Notes: generated from the letters alone by a model not told the origin. A stretch of DNA of 37,935 nt from Flavobacteriales bacterium UBA952 (GCA_905182495.1 CAJJBU010000019.1:1-37935), one strand, 5' to 3'. Counted from the stretch's first letter, positions 15,046 to 22,745 are shown. A program made the numbers and translations.

Positions 15046-15828
15046 TCACGTAGATAACATAGTTTTTCTTAGGTTCATAAGATCGTCAATCTCTTTTTTC
15101 ATGTCGTTAACCTCTATGCGTTGGTATGAGTTATTGTTATTATTCGGATGAAGACACACCAGATACATTTCTTTGATAGTTTCTCCATAATTTTTTTCCA
15201 ATAGATATTTATATGTATTTAGTTGGAGTGAATAATGCCAGTAATTGGAATTAGGAAGATGCTTTATGCATTCAGTTTTTGCGTTTTCGAAACTGTTATG
15301 TTTCTTTATTTCTTTACATCTTTTCCAATCATAAATAGATAGTGTTCCATCGTCATTCCTATATAACATATCAATAGAACCTGCGAATTGTAATTCTGTA
15401 TCCCACACCATCATTTCTGTCCGATAAGGTTCCATTTTATTACCATAGTCTTCCTCGAATTTTTCAAAATATTTCCATTCAATACAATCCTCTTCAACTT
15501 CGATATCCATATCATTATAGAAACACTCTATATCATAGTGCATTTTAGTTCCAGCGGCTGATGCTTGGGTTCCATTGTCATTCCACATTTTTTTTATTTC
15601 GGTTGGGGTCATTCCGAAATATTTGCTTTGTGGCCATTTTCGAGAACGCATCATGTTGCCAATAATTTTATCAGCATCAAAGTAATTAGCATGTTTTGAC
15701 TCTTTAAAGGTAACACTGGTAAATGAACTGTCACCATCAATAGTATAAATGTGTGGCCCTTCGTCGAAAGTGATATGTGAATCTCTTTCGTGTGGGTTAT
15801 TATTTGCTAAATATGTAGGAGGTTCCAT
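15046..15828 (-). CDS. PD-(D/E)XK superfamily nuclease (RecB/Cas4-like)
   Basis: A 260-residue protein with ATG at 15828. Visible motifs in order: H97...E101 in the helix before the core, E138 in YRTEMMVWD, G150-S-I-D153 in ELQFAGSIDMLY, and D167-W-K169 in LSIYDWKR. A helix with Q/Y (YSLQLNTYKYLL) follows, as in RecB-family nucleases. The Asp, Asp and Lys would form the metal-dependent active site. Such stand-alone nucleases in giant viruses are thought to act in DNA replication, recombination or repair. All active-site residues appear intact. It lies between a zinc-site protein and the PhyH-type oxygenase on the same strand. Confidence 0.75.
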   Translation of the reverse strand: MEPPTYLANNNPHERDSHITFDEGPHIYTIDGDSSFTSVTFKESKHANYFDADKIIGNMMRSRKWPQSKYFGMTPTEIKKMWNDNGTQASAAGTKMHYDIECFYNDMDIEVEEDCIEWKYFEKFEEDYGNKMEPYRTEMMVWDTELQFAGSIDMLYRNDDGTLSIYDWKRCKEIKKHNSFENAKTECIKHLPNSNYWHYSLQLNTYKYLLEKNYGETIKEMYLVCLHPNNNNNSYQRIEVNDMKKEIDDLMNLRKTMLST

Positions 15829-15876
15829 TTTTATTCAACAAAAAAATAATATATTTTTAAATCAATTTTTTATGCA

Positions 15877-16821
15877 TTATATAATTTCAAGTCTAATACT
15901 AGGAATACTTTCCATTTTAGATCCATCACTATCAATTAGAAGAGGTTTAATTGTTCCTAATTCTTTATTTTCATGTTGTTTTTTAAATCCAAATGGATAT
16001 CGTTTAGGTTCGTATTTATTAGCCCAATGACTTGTAGTAAACCCCCCAATATAGCCATTAATACGTTCTTCTAAAATATGATTACTTCTAAGAGATTTAG
16101 GAAGATATGTAACATAGCAGGTTAGTCTATCTAACTCAGTATTAACATATTTTTTGTCCATTCCTGAGTTAGCATGGATAGTTTTAGAATTCCAAATTGT
16201 AAAACTATTATCTGGAATCAATAGTTTAACCACTTTAGAATGCCATTCACTTTCTTTGTCCAACATGATCCAGTCTTTACTATGTGTAACCTCAGGTACG
16301 AATTCGGAATGAGATCTGGGAGCTACCACAAAACCACTAGATTTTTCAGTAACTGGATAATAATTATAACTACCTTGGTATGATTGTATAGTATTTTTAG
16401 GATTCTGGTCAACGTGGTGCCAAGTTTTAGAACGCTGTTTATTTGAGCAAAATATTGAACATCCATCGAAACTGGAAACTATTTGTTCAGTATTGAATAG
16501 CTTTTTGTAAATTCCCTGTATAGTTGAATTAGTTCGAATATCCCACATAAAATTAGCATGTCCAATACCATTAAAGACACACATACCTTTCCCAAACATT
16601 CCAGGATAATTTTTAATAATCCATGTATTACTATCAGTGGTGCTGAAATTAGGGGATAGTGTAGACATATCTTCTTTAAAGCTATTAAAGAAATTAGTCT
16701 TTTCGGAAGAAGTTAGAACATCTGAAAAGACTACATAACCATTTGTTTCTAAGAATTGGATTGCTTCATTAGATTGAGTTAGGCAATTAAATGTTTGTGG
16801 TGTATATGTAGGATAGCTCAT
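15877..16821 (-). CDS. PhyH-like Fe(II)/2-oxoglutarate dioxygenase
   Basis: A 314-residue protein with ATG at 16821. The iron-binding triad is visible: H136-V-D138 in WHHVDQNP and the distal H216 in SKTIHANSG. R232 (ELDRLTCYV) is a likely 2-oxoglutarate contact. The N-terminal FLETNGYVVFSDVLT is the usual start of the phytanoyl-CoA dioxygenase family. Giant viruses carry many such enzymes; substrates are unknown and could be lipids, small molecules or proteins. The promoter motif is at 16857. The gene appears complete. Confidence 0.75.
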   Translation of the reverse strand: MSYPTYTPQTFNCLTQSNEAIQFLETNGYVVFSDVLTSSEKTNFFNSFKEDMSTLSPNFSTTDSNTWIIKNYPGMFGKGMCVFNGIGHANFMWDIRTNSTIQGIYKKLFNTEQIVSSFDGCSIFCSNKQRSKTWHHVDQNPKNTIQSYQGSYNYYPVTEKSSGFVVAPRSHSEFVPEVTHSKDWIMLDKESEWHSKVVKLLIPDNSFTIWNSKTIHANSGMDKKYVNTELDRLTCYVTYLPKSLRSNHILEERINGYIGGFTTSHWANKYEPKRYPFGFKKQHENKELGTIKPLLIDSDGSKMESIPSIRLEII

Positions 16822-16856
16822 GGTTTTTTTGTTAATATAAAAAACATAGTGATTTT

Positions 16857-16866
16857 ATCAAATTTT
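16857..16866 (-). promoter_or_regulatory. Early-type promoter motif before PhyH-like gene
   Basis: ATCAAATTTT on plus, 36 nt before the ATG at 16821. Confidence 0.6.
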
Positions 16867-16913
16867 ATTATAATAAGACTTTATATACTCCAACTAATAA
16901 TGGATTAATATAT

Positions 16914-17162
16914 TTAGATTACAATATGGGAAATTAATAAATTACCCAGTAGAACTAATTGTAAATTTAGGAAGCTATTTTCAGAATAGTTTTCTATGAA
17001 AACCATAGACAAGGATTGAATTACAAAATATATTTGAGAAATCCAATTATTTCTAACATTTTTCATATATCCATAGAATATTAACATATTGACAATACCA
17101 ATTATAAGATTGAATGGTAACCCATTTGGAAATAAGGGTGTTACAAAATACATAGACCTCAT
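16914..17162 (-). CDS. Small multi-TM protein
   Basis: The open frame starts at a TTG, but the first ATG is at 17162, giving 82 residues. Three hydrophobic segments are visible: FNLIIGIVNMLIFYGY, IYFVIQSLSMVFI and LQLVLLGNLLISHIVI. There is no signal peptide or Cys motif. Probably a small viral membrane protein. A second frame overlaps it antisense, but the hydrophobic pattern favours this one. No family recognised. Confidence 0.45.
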   Translation of the reverse strand: MRSMYFVTPLFPNGLPFNLIIGIVNMLIFYGYMKNVRNNWISQIYFVIQSLSMVFIENYSENSFLNLQLVLLGNLLISHIVI

Positions 17163-17255
17163 TTTTATTAAATTGAATAATAAATGATATTCGAACAAAT
17201 TTTATATCATATGGGTTAATAACTATATAAAAGTACAATAATATTATTTTATAAT

Positions 17256-17701
17256 ATGAGCTATAGGAGACGAATACGTAAAGAGGCAATAAGGTATAGC
17301 GAGAAACATGAAAAAGTTTTGGAATGTTTATTAATTGGTAGCTGTGATGATAATATGAATTTTGTAAAGTTTTTGAATAATACTCCAATAAAAATAGATA
17401 TTTTATTTACTAACGAATACCCATTTTGTCCTCCGAAAGTAGTTGTGAATGGTTATAATTATATGAATCTACTAAAAATCTCGAGTGATTGAAAAAATAA
17501 ATACTTTTTACAAAAAAGTGTTTATGTTGTTCAACATTATTATGTCGAAATAATTGGTATCCTGCTGCGAATGTAGTTACTATACTTACTGAAGTAATTA
17601 GTAATTTAAAACTAAAACTTAGATTCAACGAGATAGAACATGTAAAAAAAATTAAATATAAGTATTTAATATCGGACATACCCTTAGAAGAATATTTATA
17701 A
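17256..17701 (+). pseudogene. E2 ubiquitin-conjugating enzyme, frame-broken
   Basis: The ATG at 17256 opens 78 codons containing the UBC core signature IDILFTNEYPFCPPKVVVNG. Two frame changes near 17480 and 17515 (a six-A run) then lead through RVIEKINTFYKK to CLCCSTLLCRNNWYP, the catalytic cysteine region of E2 enzymes with the following W-x-P. The helix VVTILTEVISNL and a basic C-terminus end at TAA 17699-17701. Joined, the protein would be about 148 residues, normal for an E2. It would pass ubiquitin to RING partners such as those at 3135, 19042 and 24483. As written it cannot make an active enzyme. Confidence 0.7.
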
Positions 17702-17760
17702 TATATACTATAAGTATTTAGTTATTTTATTGGTAATTAAATAATCTTATACTATGGTAT

Positions 17761-17955
17761 ATGGGAGGCACAAAATTACTAATCGACGAAATACTACATA
17801 AGATGGTGTGTAGAGGTTGGCGGGATACTTTACTTAAAATAGTGAATGAAATACCCGTGGACAGAGACGAGTATATGGCTGAGAGAGACGAGTATATGGA
17901 GATCGAAAATAAAATAAATGACTCTTTTTTTGAGAGTATTCACATATTGGATTGA
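17761..17955 (+). CDS. Small hypothetical protein
   Basis: A 64-residue protein with ATG at 17761. It is mostly charged and helical (LLIDEILHKM, ENKINDSFFESI) and contains a short internal repeat, RDEYMAERDEYM, from a duplicated DNA word. No family recognised. It is followed by a simple GGTTTTA-type repeat. Confidence 0.4.
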   Translation: MGGTKLLIDEILHKMVCRGWRDTLLKIVNEIPVDRDEYMAERDEYMEIENKINDSFFESIHILD

Positions 17956-18000
17956 GGTTTATAGGTTTTAAGGTTTTGAGGTTTATAGGTTTTATAAAGG
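17955..18000. repeat. Simple repeat of AGGTTTTA/AGGTTTAT units
   Basis: Five to six near-copies of a 10-13 bp unit (GAGGTTTATAGGTTTTAAGG and variants), ending in TATAAAGGGGTTAA, a word found beside many genes here. Confidence 0.6.
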
Positions 18001-18055
18001 GGTTAATGTATCTTTTTTTTTCATTCACACGTCCCCAGCGGATTGATAGATGTAT

Positions 18056-18904
18056 TTAGTCTTCGGAATCGGAATCGGAATCGGAATCGGAATCCGCCAT
18101 ATCAGCCCAACTTTTAGGTTCAACAGGAACTTTGGTAGTATTTGGGCGAAGACTTGAGCTGGGACTGGTCCCAATGACATTGAGGAGCTGGTTGGTATTA
18201 TTCCAAGGTGTCTTCTCAGACACCTTCAAGGTAATAACAGACTTGCCACGTAGAGGTGGAAATTCACAATCGTCCTCGTCATCAGACGAATCAGACTCAA
18301 ATGCACCATAAGTATTCCGATGGTGTGTTTGCGTCTTTGGACTATAGTTGGTGTAGATGTCCTGTCGAGTGGTAGGCGTATTGGTCGAATCGTTAGACCA
18401 CTTAATATACGCCTCACGCTCACGATGAATTAGCTTGATGGCGTGTAGAACATCGTCGTTGGAATTGCCAGTAATGTGGAACTGACCATCACGATGAACA
18501 ATGTAACAGCCATCCCCCACCTTGTCCATGATAGTTCTGATACCACCACCATCCTTACCAACAACATGAGAGACATATTCGTCGTCAATCATCAAAGTTT
18601 GAAAAGGCTTGGACGAACGCTTGGTAGGATCAATGAGAGCCTCCTCATCCATCTTAATCATCTTGGCCGCTTTCCTAACCGCCTCCAAACTGTAGGAGGA
18701 AATTTTGAAAGTCGAACCATCATCCAGACCCTTGATAAAGGTTCCAAATCGACAGGTAGAGCAGATGCGACGGATATTACATCCACCACGACCAATCAAT
18801 GGACCCATCAAAGTAGAATCAACCTGAATACTACCCTCATATCTTTTGGACTTGGAGGAAGTAGATTTTGAAGAAGTGTTGTTGTTTAAAGAGTTGGAAG
18901 ACAT
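18056..18904 (-). CDS. RNA-binding protein with two KH domains
   Basis: A 282-residue protein with ATG at 18904. KH1 spans about residues 24-86 with GRGG loop 38-41 (LIGRGGCNIRRI). KH2 spans about 101-162 with loop 116-119 (VVGKDGGGIRTI). Both loops fit the GxxG contact that holds single-stranded RNA or DNA. The N-terminus is Ser/Asn-rich. The C-terminus has an acidic patch and ends in a (Ser-Asp)n run encoded by a GGAATC simple repeat. It shares the IGRGGC motif with the protein at 19775-20287. The promoter motif is at 18980. Likely cytoplasmic, binding viral mRNA or packaged with it; this is inference. Confidence 0.75.
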   Translation of the reverse strand: MSSNSLNNNTSSKSTSSKSKRYEGSIQVDSTLMGPLIGRGGCNIRRICSTCRFGTFIKGLDDGSTFKISSYSLEAVRKAAKMIKMDEEALIDPTKRSSKPFQTLMIDDEYVSHVVGKDGGGIRTIMDKVGDGCYIVHRDGQFHITGNSNDDVLHAIKLIHREREAYIKWSNDSTNTPTTRQDIYTNYSPKTQTHHRNTYGAFESDSSDDEDDCEFPPLRGKSVITLKVSEKTPWNNTNQLLNVIGTSPSSSLRPNTTKVPVEPKSWADMADSDSDSDSDSED

Positions 18905-18979
18905 TTTAGAAATAGTTGGAATGTTTTGAAATACGAATTTCGATTGGTTATGTTAAATGTAATATCAGAAATAGCACTC

Positions 18980-18992
18980 ATCAAATTTTTTT
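18980..18992 (-). promoter_or_regulatory. Early-type promoter motif before KH gene
   Basis: ATCAAATTTTTTT on plus, 76 nt before the ATG at 18904. Confidence 0.6.
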
Positions 18993-19041
18993 TTACGCGT
19001 TTATACTAAAAAAAATAGAACCACACACACAAGAATATATG

Positions 19042-19626
19042 TTAGTTCTGAATATTAATATAATTATTAATATAGTCAGGTTGTAATAGTTGATTATGAT
19101 TTAGTAATATATTTAGTACACCATTCATATAATTTAGACATGGCTCTTGTTGTGGTGGAATTGGGAGATGGTAGTGTGGTGAAGACTGGGATCGACAAGA
19201 TGGACATGTATTATCAATATGAATCCATGGAGTAATACACTCTTGGCAAAAACCATGACCACATATAAATGGTGTCTGCATATTTGAAATACCCTCGAAA
19301 CAGATAGCGCAATTAGAACCGTTAGTAACTAATTTACGTCTTGTATAAAACGAATATAGTTTGCCATGACCTCTCCAATATGGTAAATTTTTAAATATAG
19401 TGTTGTCAATTTTGATATGTGGAGCATTTTCAGGTTGACCATTAACCTCTTGACCACACATAACTATCTCTATCTCACCATGTTGTAAATTAGGGAAATG
19501 AGTACTTATAGTTGGCATAATAGAATTATATATTTGAGACATTGACATTGTTGGATTAATAATGACAGTAACCACTTCATTGGTAAAAACCTTTTTAAAA
19601 ACAGCTTCAATTAGACATGATGACAT
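19042..19626 (-). CDS. RING-finger protein, probable E3 ligase
   Basis: A 194-residue protein with ATG at 19626. The N-terminal 90 residues look like a ubiquitin-like or other alpha/beta fold (VVTVIINPTMSMSQIYNSI resembles the ubiquitin beta-turn-helix). A complete C3HC4 RING follows: C106-x2-C109, C122-x-H124-x2-C127-x2-C130, C141-P-S-C144. The C-terminus is Asn/Leu-rich. The layout suggests an E3 ligase that may itself engage ubiquitin. It lies between the two KH genes on the same strand, with its own promoter at 19666. Confidence 0.8.
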   Translation of the reverse strand: MSSCLIEAVFKKVFTNEVVTVIINPTMSMSQIYNSIMPTISTHFPNLQHGEIEIVMCGQEVNGQPENAPHIKIDNTIFKNLPYWRGHGKLYSFYTRRKLVTNGSNCAICFEGISNMQTPFICGHGFCQECITPWIHIDNTCPSCRSQSSPHYHLPIPPQQEPCLNYMNGVLNILLNHNQLLQPDYINNYINIQN

Positions 19627-19665
19627 TGCGTTTTATTTACCTGTCAACGGTACTTGTATGACATA

Positions 19666-19675
19666 ATCAAATTTT
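19666..19675 (-). promoter_or_regulatory. Early-type promoter motif before RING gene
   Basis: ATCAAATTTT on plus, 40 nt before the ATG at 19626. Confidence 0.6.
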
Positions 19676-19774
19676 CTTCAATATTAAAAGATTTGGAAAA
19701 AAAAATATTTATAACCAACATGTTGGACAAGTGGTGATAAGTATTTAAATTTTAAATAACCAAAGACGAATAAT

Positions 19775-20287
19775 TTAGGGTGTGGTTTTGGATTCCATAC
19801 GCTGAGTAACCATACTAATTCGTTTGTCAATGATTTTCATTGCTCGAATGAGTGGATACTTGGTTCCCCAGAAAAAGAACTTATTTTGAGCACGATCATG
19901 CCAAATAAAATCAATACCAGTGTTCTGGGTGGTTAGGTGGAAATAACATCCACCACGACCAATCACTTGTCGGATAATATTCTGTCCATCGTCGGTGGTA
20001 CAGTCAGGAACATTGAGGAAGCCACGACGTGTTCCAGTCTCATCATCTGGACGAGAATTGAGAGTTTCAAGAAGCTTGGTCTTAAACTCTTCAGTAATTT
20101 TAAACTTAGGGTCGAAATCCTCAGTATAAGTGTTGATCTCATTCGTAGCGGTCTCGGCTGAAATAGGACTAAGTCTGAAATATCGAGGTTCAGCTCGTTG
20201 CGTGGTGGACCCATGACTCATTTTAGACAAACGCTGTTTTTGGTCACTGATAGAAGTATTAGGAGAGTTATTTGATTTAGAAGACAT
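19775..20287 (-). CDS. KH-type RNA-binding protein
   Basis: A 170-residue protein with ATG at 20287. The N-terminal 60 residues are Ser/Thr-rich and disordered. The C-terminal part contains IIRQVIGRGGCYFHLTTQ with GRGG at 110-113, followed by strands (IDFIWH, KFFFWG) and a helix (YPLIRAMKIIDKRI), matching a KH fold. The same IGRGGC word occurs in the two-KH protein at 18056. The pair may be paralogous. The duplicated double-hairpin element lies in the 490-nt space upstream. Confidence 0.65.
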   Translation of the reverse strand: MSSKSNNSPNTSISDQKQRLSKMSHGSTTQRAEPRYFRLSPISAETATNEINTYTEDFDPKFKITEEFKTKLLETLNSRPDDETGTRRGFLNVPDCTTDDGQNIIRQVIGRGGCYFHLTTQNTGIDFIWHDRAQNKFFFWGTKYPLIRAMKIIDKRISMVTQRMESKTTP

Positions 20288-20331
20288 ATTGTAGTAGAGT
20301 TAATAATTTGAATTAGTATGAAAATGTTTTA

Positions 20332-20343
20332 ATCAAATTTTTT
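20332..20343 (-). promoter_or_regulatory. Early-type promoter motif before KH gene
   Basis: ATCAAATTTTTT on plus, 45 nt before the ATG at 20287. Confidence 0.6.
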
Positions 20344-20356
20344 AATTATTTCGATA

Positions 20357-20475
20357 AAAATAATTAGCAACTGAGTTTTAGTAACTAATTACTAAACCAT
20401 TAGAATAATACTATTTCTACAACTTTGTAAATATTAATAAAGTTATAGAAATAAAAGTATGAAATTTTGAAGTAT
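20357..20475. repeat. 119-bp double-hairpin repeat, copy 1
   Basis: Contains the palindrome TTTAGTAA-CTAA-TTACTAAA (20377-20396) and a second hairpin, TTTCTACAACTTT paired with AAAGTTATAGAAA (20414-20451, one mismatch). It is nearly identical to 20534-20652. No ORF. Possibly 3'-end hairpins of the kind mimiviruses use for polyadenylation. Confidence 0.8.
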
Positions 20476-20533
20476 ATAGAGTCTTAGTAGTAATTAACCC
20501 ATATACCTACATAATGCTTTTTTTGTTATAAAC

Positions 20534-20652
20534 AAAATAATTAGCAACTGAGTTTTAGTAACTAATTACTAAACCATTAGAATAATACTATTTCTACAAC
20601 TTTGTAAATATAAACAAAGTTATAGAAATAAAAGTATGAAATTTTGAAGTAT
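20534..20652. repeat. 119-bp double-hairpin repeat, copy 2
   Basis: Differs from copy 1 only in the loop of the second hairpin (ATAAACAAAG for ATTAATAAAG). Both stems are preserved. The copies lie 177 bp apart. Confidence 0.8.
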
Positions 20653-20717
20653 CAGGATAAGTAATAAAAAAGAGGGGTTCCATAAAGGGGAAAGAGCGGT
20701 TTTTTTTTGTTTTTGGT

Positions 20718-20730
20718 GGACTAATAGTCC
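20718..20730 (-). terminator. GGAC/GTCC hairpin at gene 3' end
   Basis: GGAC-TAATA-GTCC flanked by T-rich sequence, just past the stop of the RGG gene (20777). On the minus strand it reads AAAAAGGAC...GTCCACCAAAAACAAAA. The same layout follows the genes at 28964 and 35671. Confidence 0.5.
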
Positions 20731-20776
20731 TTTTTATGTTTTTTTATTTAGTGACAATTAAGTCTTATAGTAGAGT

Positions 20777-21403
20777 CTAGTTATTGGTCCGATTGGAGAG
20801 ACGTTGGGCGATGCGGTCCAGGAACTCATCACTGATAGTCTCTTGGTGATTTCTATCCTGATACTGGTGACGATTCTGGGCGCGATAGCCATCCTCTCCC
20901 TCATTTGATCCACCACCACCACCGCGACCACCACCACGACCACCATCACGACCACCGCCACGACCCCCAACACGACCACCAGCATGATGAGAGGAACCAT
21001 TATCGCGAGGAGTAGTATGCTGGTAGTCAGTCCAACGAAGGAATCGACCACCACCAACAACACGAACCTTCTTGGTATGGTTGGCGAGAGCGAAAAGAAT
21101 CTGCTTGAAGTGGCGAGGCTGGCCTAGCAGATTGGATGGACACCATGACTCATAAGTGTCAATGTAGAATTGAGAGAGGGCTCCACGCTTGGTAATACCG
21201 TGTAGAGACGCGCCATAACGGTCGTAGAAGTTGGTAGCGAGCTGGCAACTAACAGTTTCGAGACCATTATCCATATCCGAATCGACCATATCTGGTGCGT
21301 TGGAGGTGGTGGAGACGGTGTCGAGATCGACATGTTCGACCTGACCATCCTCAATAATGGAGGAAGTCTTAAGATTGTTCTGAGTAGTAGTAGTGGAAGA
21401 CAT
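20777..21403 (-). CDS. RGG-box protein, probable RNA-binding
   Basis: A 208-residue protein with ATG at 21403. The N-terminus is acidic and Ser/Thr-rich. Residues about 57-125 form a compact region (NFYDRYGASLHG ... RFLRWTDYQ) that may be a small winged-helix-like domain, not identified. A pure Arg-Gly tract follows (GGRVGGRGGGRDGG and onward), a typical RGG box that binds RNA and drives condensate formation. A charged helix (ISDEFLDRIAQRLSN) ends it. It belongs to a run with two KH proteins. An antisense frame through the Gly codons is a shadow. The promoter motif is at 21469. Confidence 0.7.
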   Translation of the reverse strand: MSSTTTTQNNLKTSSIIEDGQVEHVDLDTVSTTSNAPDMVDSDMDNGLETVSCQLATNFYDRYGASLHGITKRGALSQFYIDTYESWCPSNLLGQPRHFKQILFALANHTKKVRVVGGGRFLRWTDYQHTTPRDNGSSHHAGGRVGGRGGGRDGGRGGGRGGGGGSNEGEDGYRAQNRHQYQDRNHQETISDEFLDRIAQRLSNRTNN

Positions 21404-21468
21404 AGTTCTTGTGAGTTGTATAGTTTATAGCGGATTGATAATTAGGGTGGGGTAGGAATCGAGAACGC

Positions 21469-21482
21469 ATCAAATTTTTTTT
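21469..21482 (-). promoter_or_regulatory. Early-type promoter motif before RGG gene
   Basis: ATCAAATTTTTTTT on plus, 66 nt before the ATG at 21403. It is followed by AAGGCCTTTATGG, the inverse of CCATAAAGGCCTT, which flanks other promoters. Confidence 0.6.
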
Positions 21483-21527
21483 AAGGCCTTTATGGAGTGT
21501 AAAAAGGTTCTAATTAGTGTTATAGTG

Positions 21528-21794
21528 CTAGTCTTTAGGGAGATTCATAATACCATATAGAGCGATCATAAAAATGATAGTATGTATAAAAAGACCAAAT
21601 GAGGTAGGACATCCATCACCGGAAAGGGCGAATAAGTTTCCAACAAGTTTTTGGGAGAGAACATATGCTTGTGGGGAAGAGATAACAAAAAAAATAAGTG
21701 CGGAATAGAAAGAATATTTCCATTTAAGACCCTTATTTTGAGCCCATAGTTTTCTACATTGAAGTTTGAGTTGATTGATTTCTTGGTCGTCCAT
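21528..21794 (-). CDS. Small two-TM membrane protein
   Basis: An 88-residue protein with ATG at 21794. The N-terminal 25 residues are polar and helical (INQLKLQCRKLWAQNKG). Hydrophobic segments follow at about 28-46 (FYSALIFFVISS) and 66-84 (LFIHTIIFMIALYGIM), with a GDGCPTSFG loop between them. A G.PT...G..IH pattern before the last TM helix recurs in small virion membrane proteins of giant viruses, as far as I can recall. Probably a virion or internal-membrane component; function unproven. Confidence 0.55.
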   Translation of the reverse strand: MDDQEINQLKLQCRKLWAQNKGLKWKYSFYSALIFFVISSPQAYVLSQKLVGNLFALSGDGCPTSFGLFIHTIIFMIALYGIMNLPKD

Positions 21795-21823
21795 ATTAAT
21801 ATTATATAAGAAAAAATATTTAG

Positions 21824-21946
21824 ATGCGTTTGAAAAGAAATAGAATAGTGGTTTACTATATTAAAGGTTCTTTAAATGGTATGTTAAGTTGGTTAAATAG
21901 TAGCTTGATATATTATATTAAAGGTATTAGAACATATATAATATGA
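21824..21946 (+). CDS. Very short ORF, 40 residues
   Basis: ATG at 21824, TGA at 21944-21946. It contains an internal repeat (VVYYIKGS and IYYIKGI) arising from a repeated ATATTAAAGGT word. It lies just before the plus-strand tRNA cluster with no promoter motif seen. It may be chance. Confidence 0.2.
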   Translation: MRLKRNRIVVYYIKGSLNGMLSWLNSSLIYYIKGIRTYII

Positions 21947-22054
21947 GAAGAAGGCATATTAACATCTAAGTTAATAGAATGGAATGTCTTCTGTTAACAC
22001 TAAGTTTTTGGAACAGTGTAAAAAAAGAAAATAAACCAGTATTATAGTTTTTCC

Positions 22055-22127
22055 CCGGGTATAGCTCAGTTGGTAGAGCGGTCGACTGTAGATCGATTGG
22101 TCACCTGTTCAAATCAGGTTGTCCGGA
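22055..22127 (+). tRNA. tRNA-Tyr(GUA)
   Basis: Acceptor CCGGGTA/TGTCCGG, anticodon stem GTCGA/TCGAT, loop CTGTAGA (anticodon GTA), T-arm ACCTG-TTCAAAT-CAGGT. No intron, unlike cellular eukaryotic tRNA-Tyr. First tRNA of the plus-strand cluster. Confidence 0.85.
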
Positions 22128-22175
22128 TTTAGAGGTCTAATAAGTTGTTTAAATACAACAGTTGGGTCGATATGA

Positions 22176-22245
22176 GGGGATGTAGCTCAAGAGGTAGAGT
22201 GCGCACATATGTGTGAGGAAGTGGGTTCAAACACCACCGTCTCCA
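22176..22245 (+). tRNA. Ala-type tRNA-like gene lacking a normal anticodon loop
   Basis: Acceptor GGGGATG/CGTCTCC has G3-U70, the alanine identity pair, and discriminator A. D-arm and T-arm are present (one mismatch closes the T-loop). The anticodon stem CGCAC/GTGTG encloses only four bases, ATAT, instead of seven. Compared with tRNA-Ala(UGC) the three missing bases correspond to the anticodon. It cannot decode normally but keeps the features AlaRS needs. Confidence 0.6.
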
Positions 22246-22278
22246 TAGGATGGGGAAAATATATACAAGTATAAGTGT

Positions 22279-22289
22279 AAAAATTTGAT
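22279..22289 (+). promoter_or_regulatory. Early-type promoter motif inside tRNA cluster
   Basis: AAAAATTTGAT in plus orientation between the Ala-like and Ile tRNA genes, 80 nt before tRNA-Ile. It suggests viral RNA polymerase transcription of this part of the cluster. Confidence 0.5.
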
Positions 22290-22368
22290 GAGTAATTATT
22301 AAGAATAAGAAATAATAGATCAAGGAGTAATGTAGTATAACAGTATATATTAATTCGTTAAAAGAATA

Positions 22369-22442
22369 GCTCCCGTAGCTCAGCTGGTTAGAGCGCGGTG
22401 CTTATAACGCCGAGGCCGAGGGTTCAAGTCCCTCCGGGAGCA
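22369..22442 (+). tRNA. tRNA-Ile(UAU)
   Basis: Acceptor GCTCCCG/CGGGAGC fully paired, anticodon loop CTTATAA (anticodon TAT), T-arm GAGGG-TTCAAGT-CCCTC. Its sequence is unrelated to the minus-strand Ile(UAU) copies, so AUA is served by two lineages. Confidence 0.9.
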
Positions 22443-22510
22443 TAATAATAGGATGTTGCCAGCGACAATGAAAATAACATAAACTACACCGCATCCTGAA
22501 ATAAAAAAAA

Positions 22511-22584
22511 GGTCCCATAGCTCAGCTGGTTAGAGCATACGACTGTTAATCGTGGGGTCGCAGGTTCAAGTCCTGCTGGGACCG
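22511..22584 (+). tRNA. tRNA-Asn(GUU)
   Basis: Acceptor GGTCCCA/TGGGACC, anticodon stem TACGA/TCGTG, loop CTGTTAA (anticodon GTT), T-arm GCAGG-TTCAAGT-CCTGC, discriminator G. Confidence 0.9.
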
Positions 22585-22664
22585 ATAATAATTCTCTGAA
22601 CAGCAATACAACATTTCACACAACATTTTAGTTTTCAGAAAAAACCAATAGAGAATGAAATAGT

Positions 22665-22745
22665 GCTTGGATTCCCGAGCGGTCAAAGGGGCTCGACTTA
22701 AGTTCGAGTGTTTCGACTTCGTGGGTTCGAATCCCACTTCAAGCA
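22665..22745 (+). tRNA. tRNA-Leu(UAA)
   Basis: Class II. Acceptor GCTTGGA/TTCAAGC, anticodon stem CTCGA/TCGAG, loop CTTAAGT (anticodon TAA), long variable arm, T-arm GTGGG-TTCGAAT-CCCAC. Similar to the Leu gene at 10049-10129. Confidence 0.9.
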
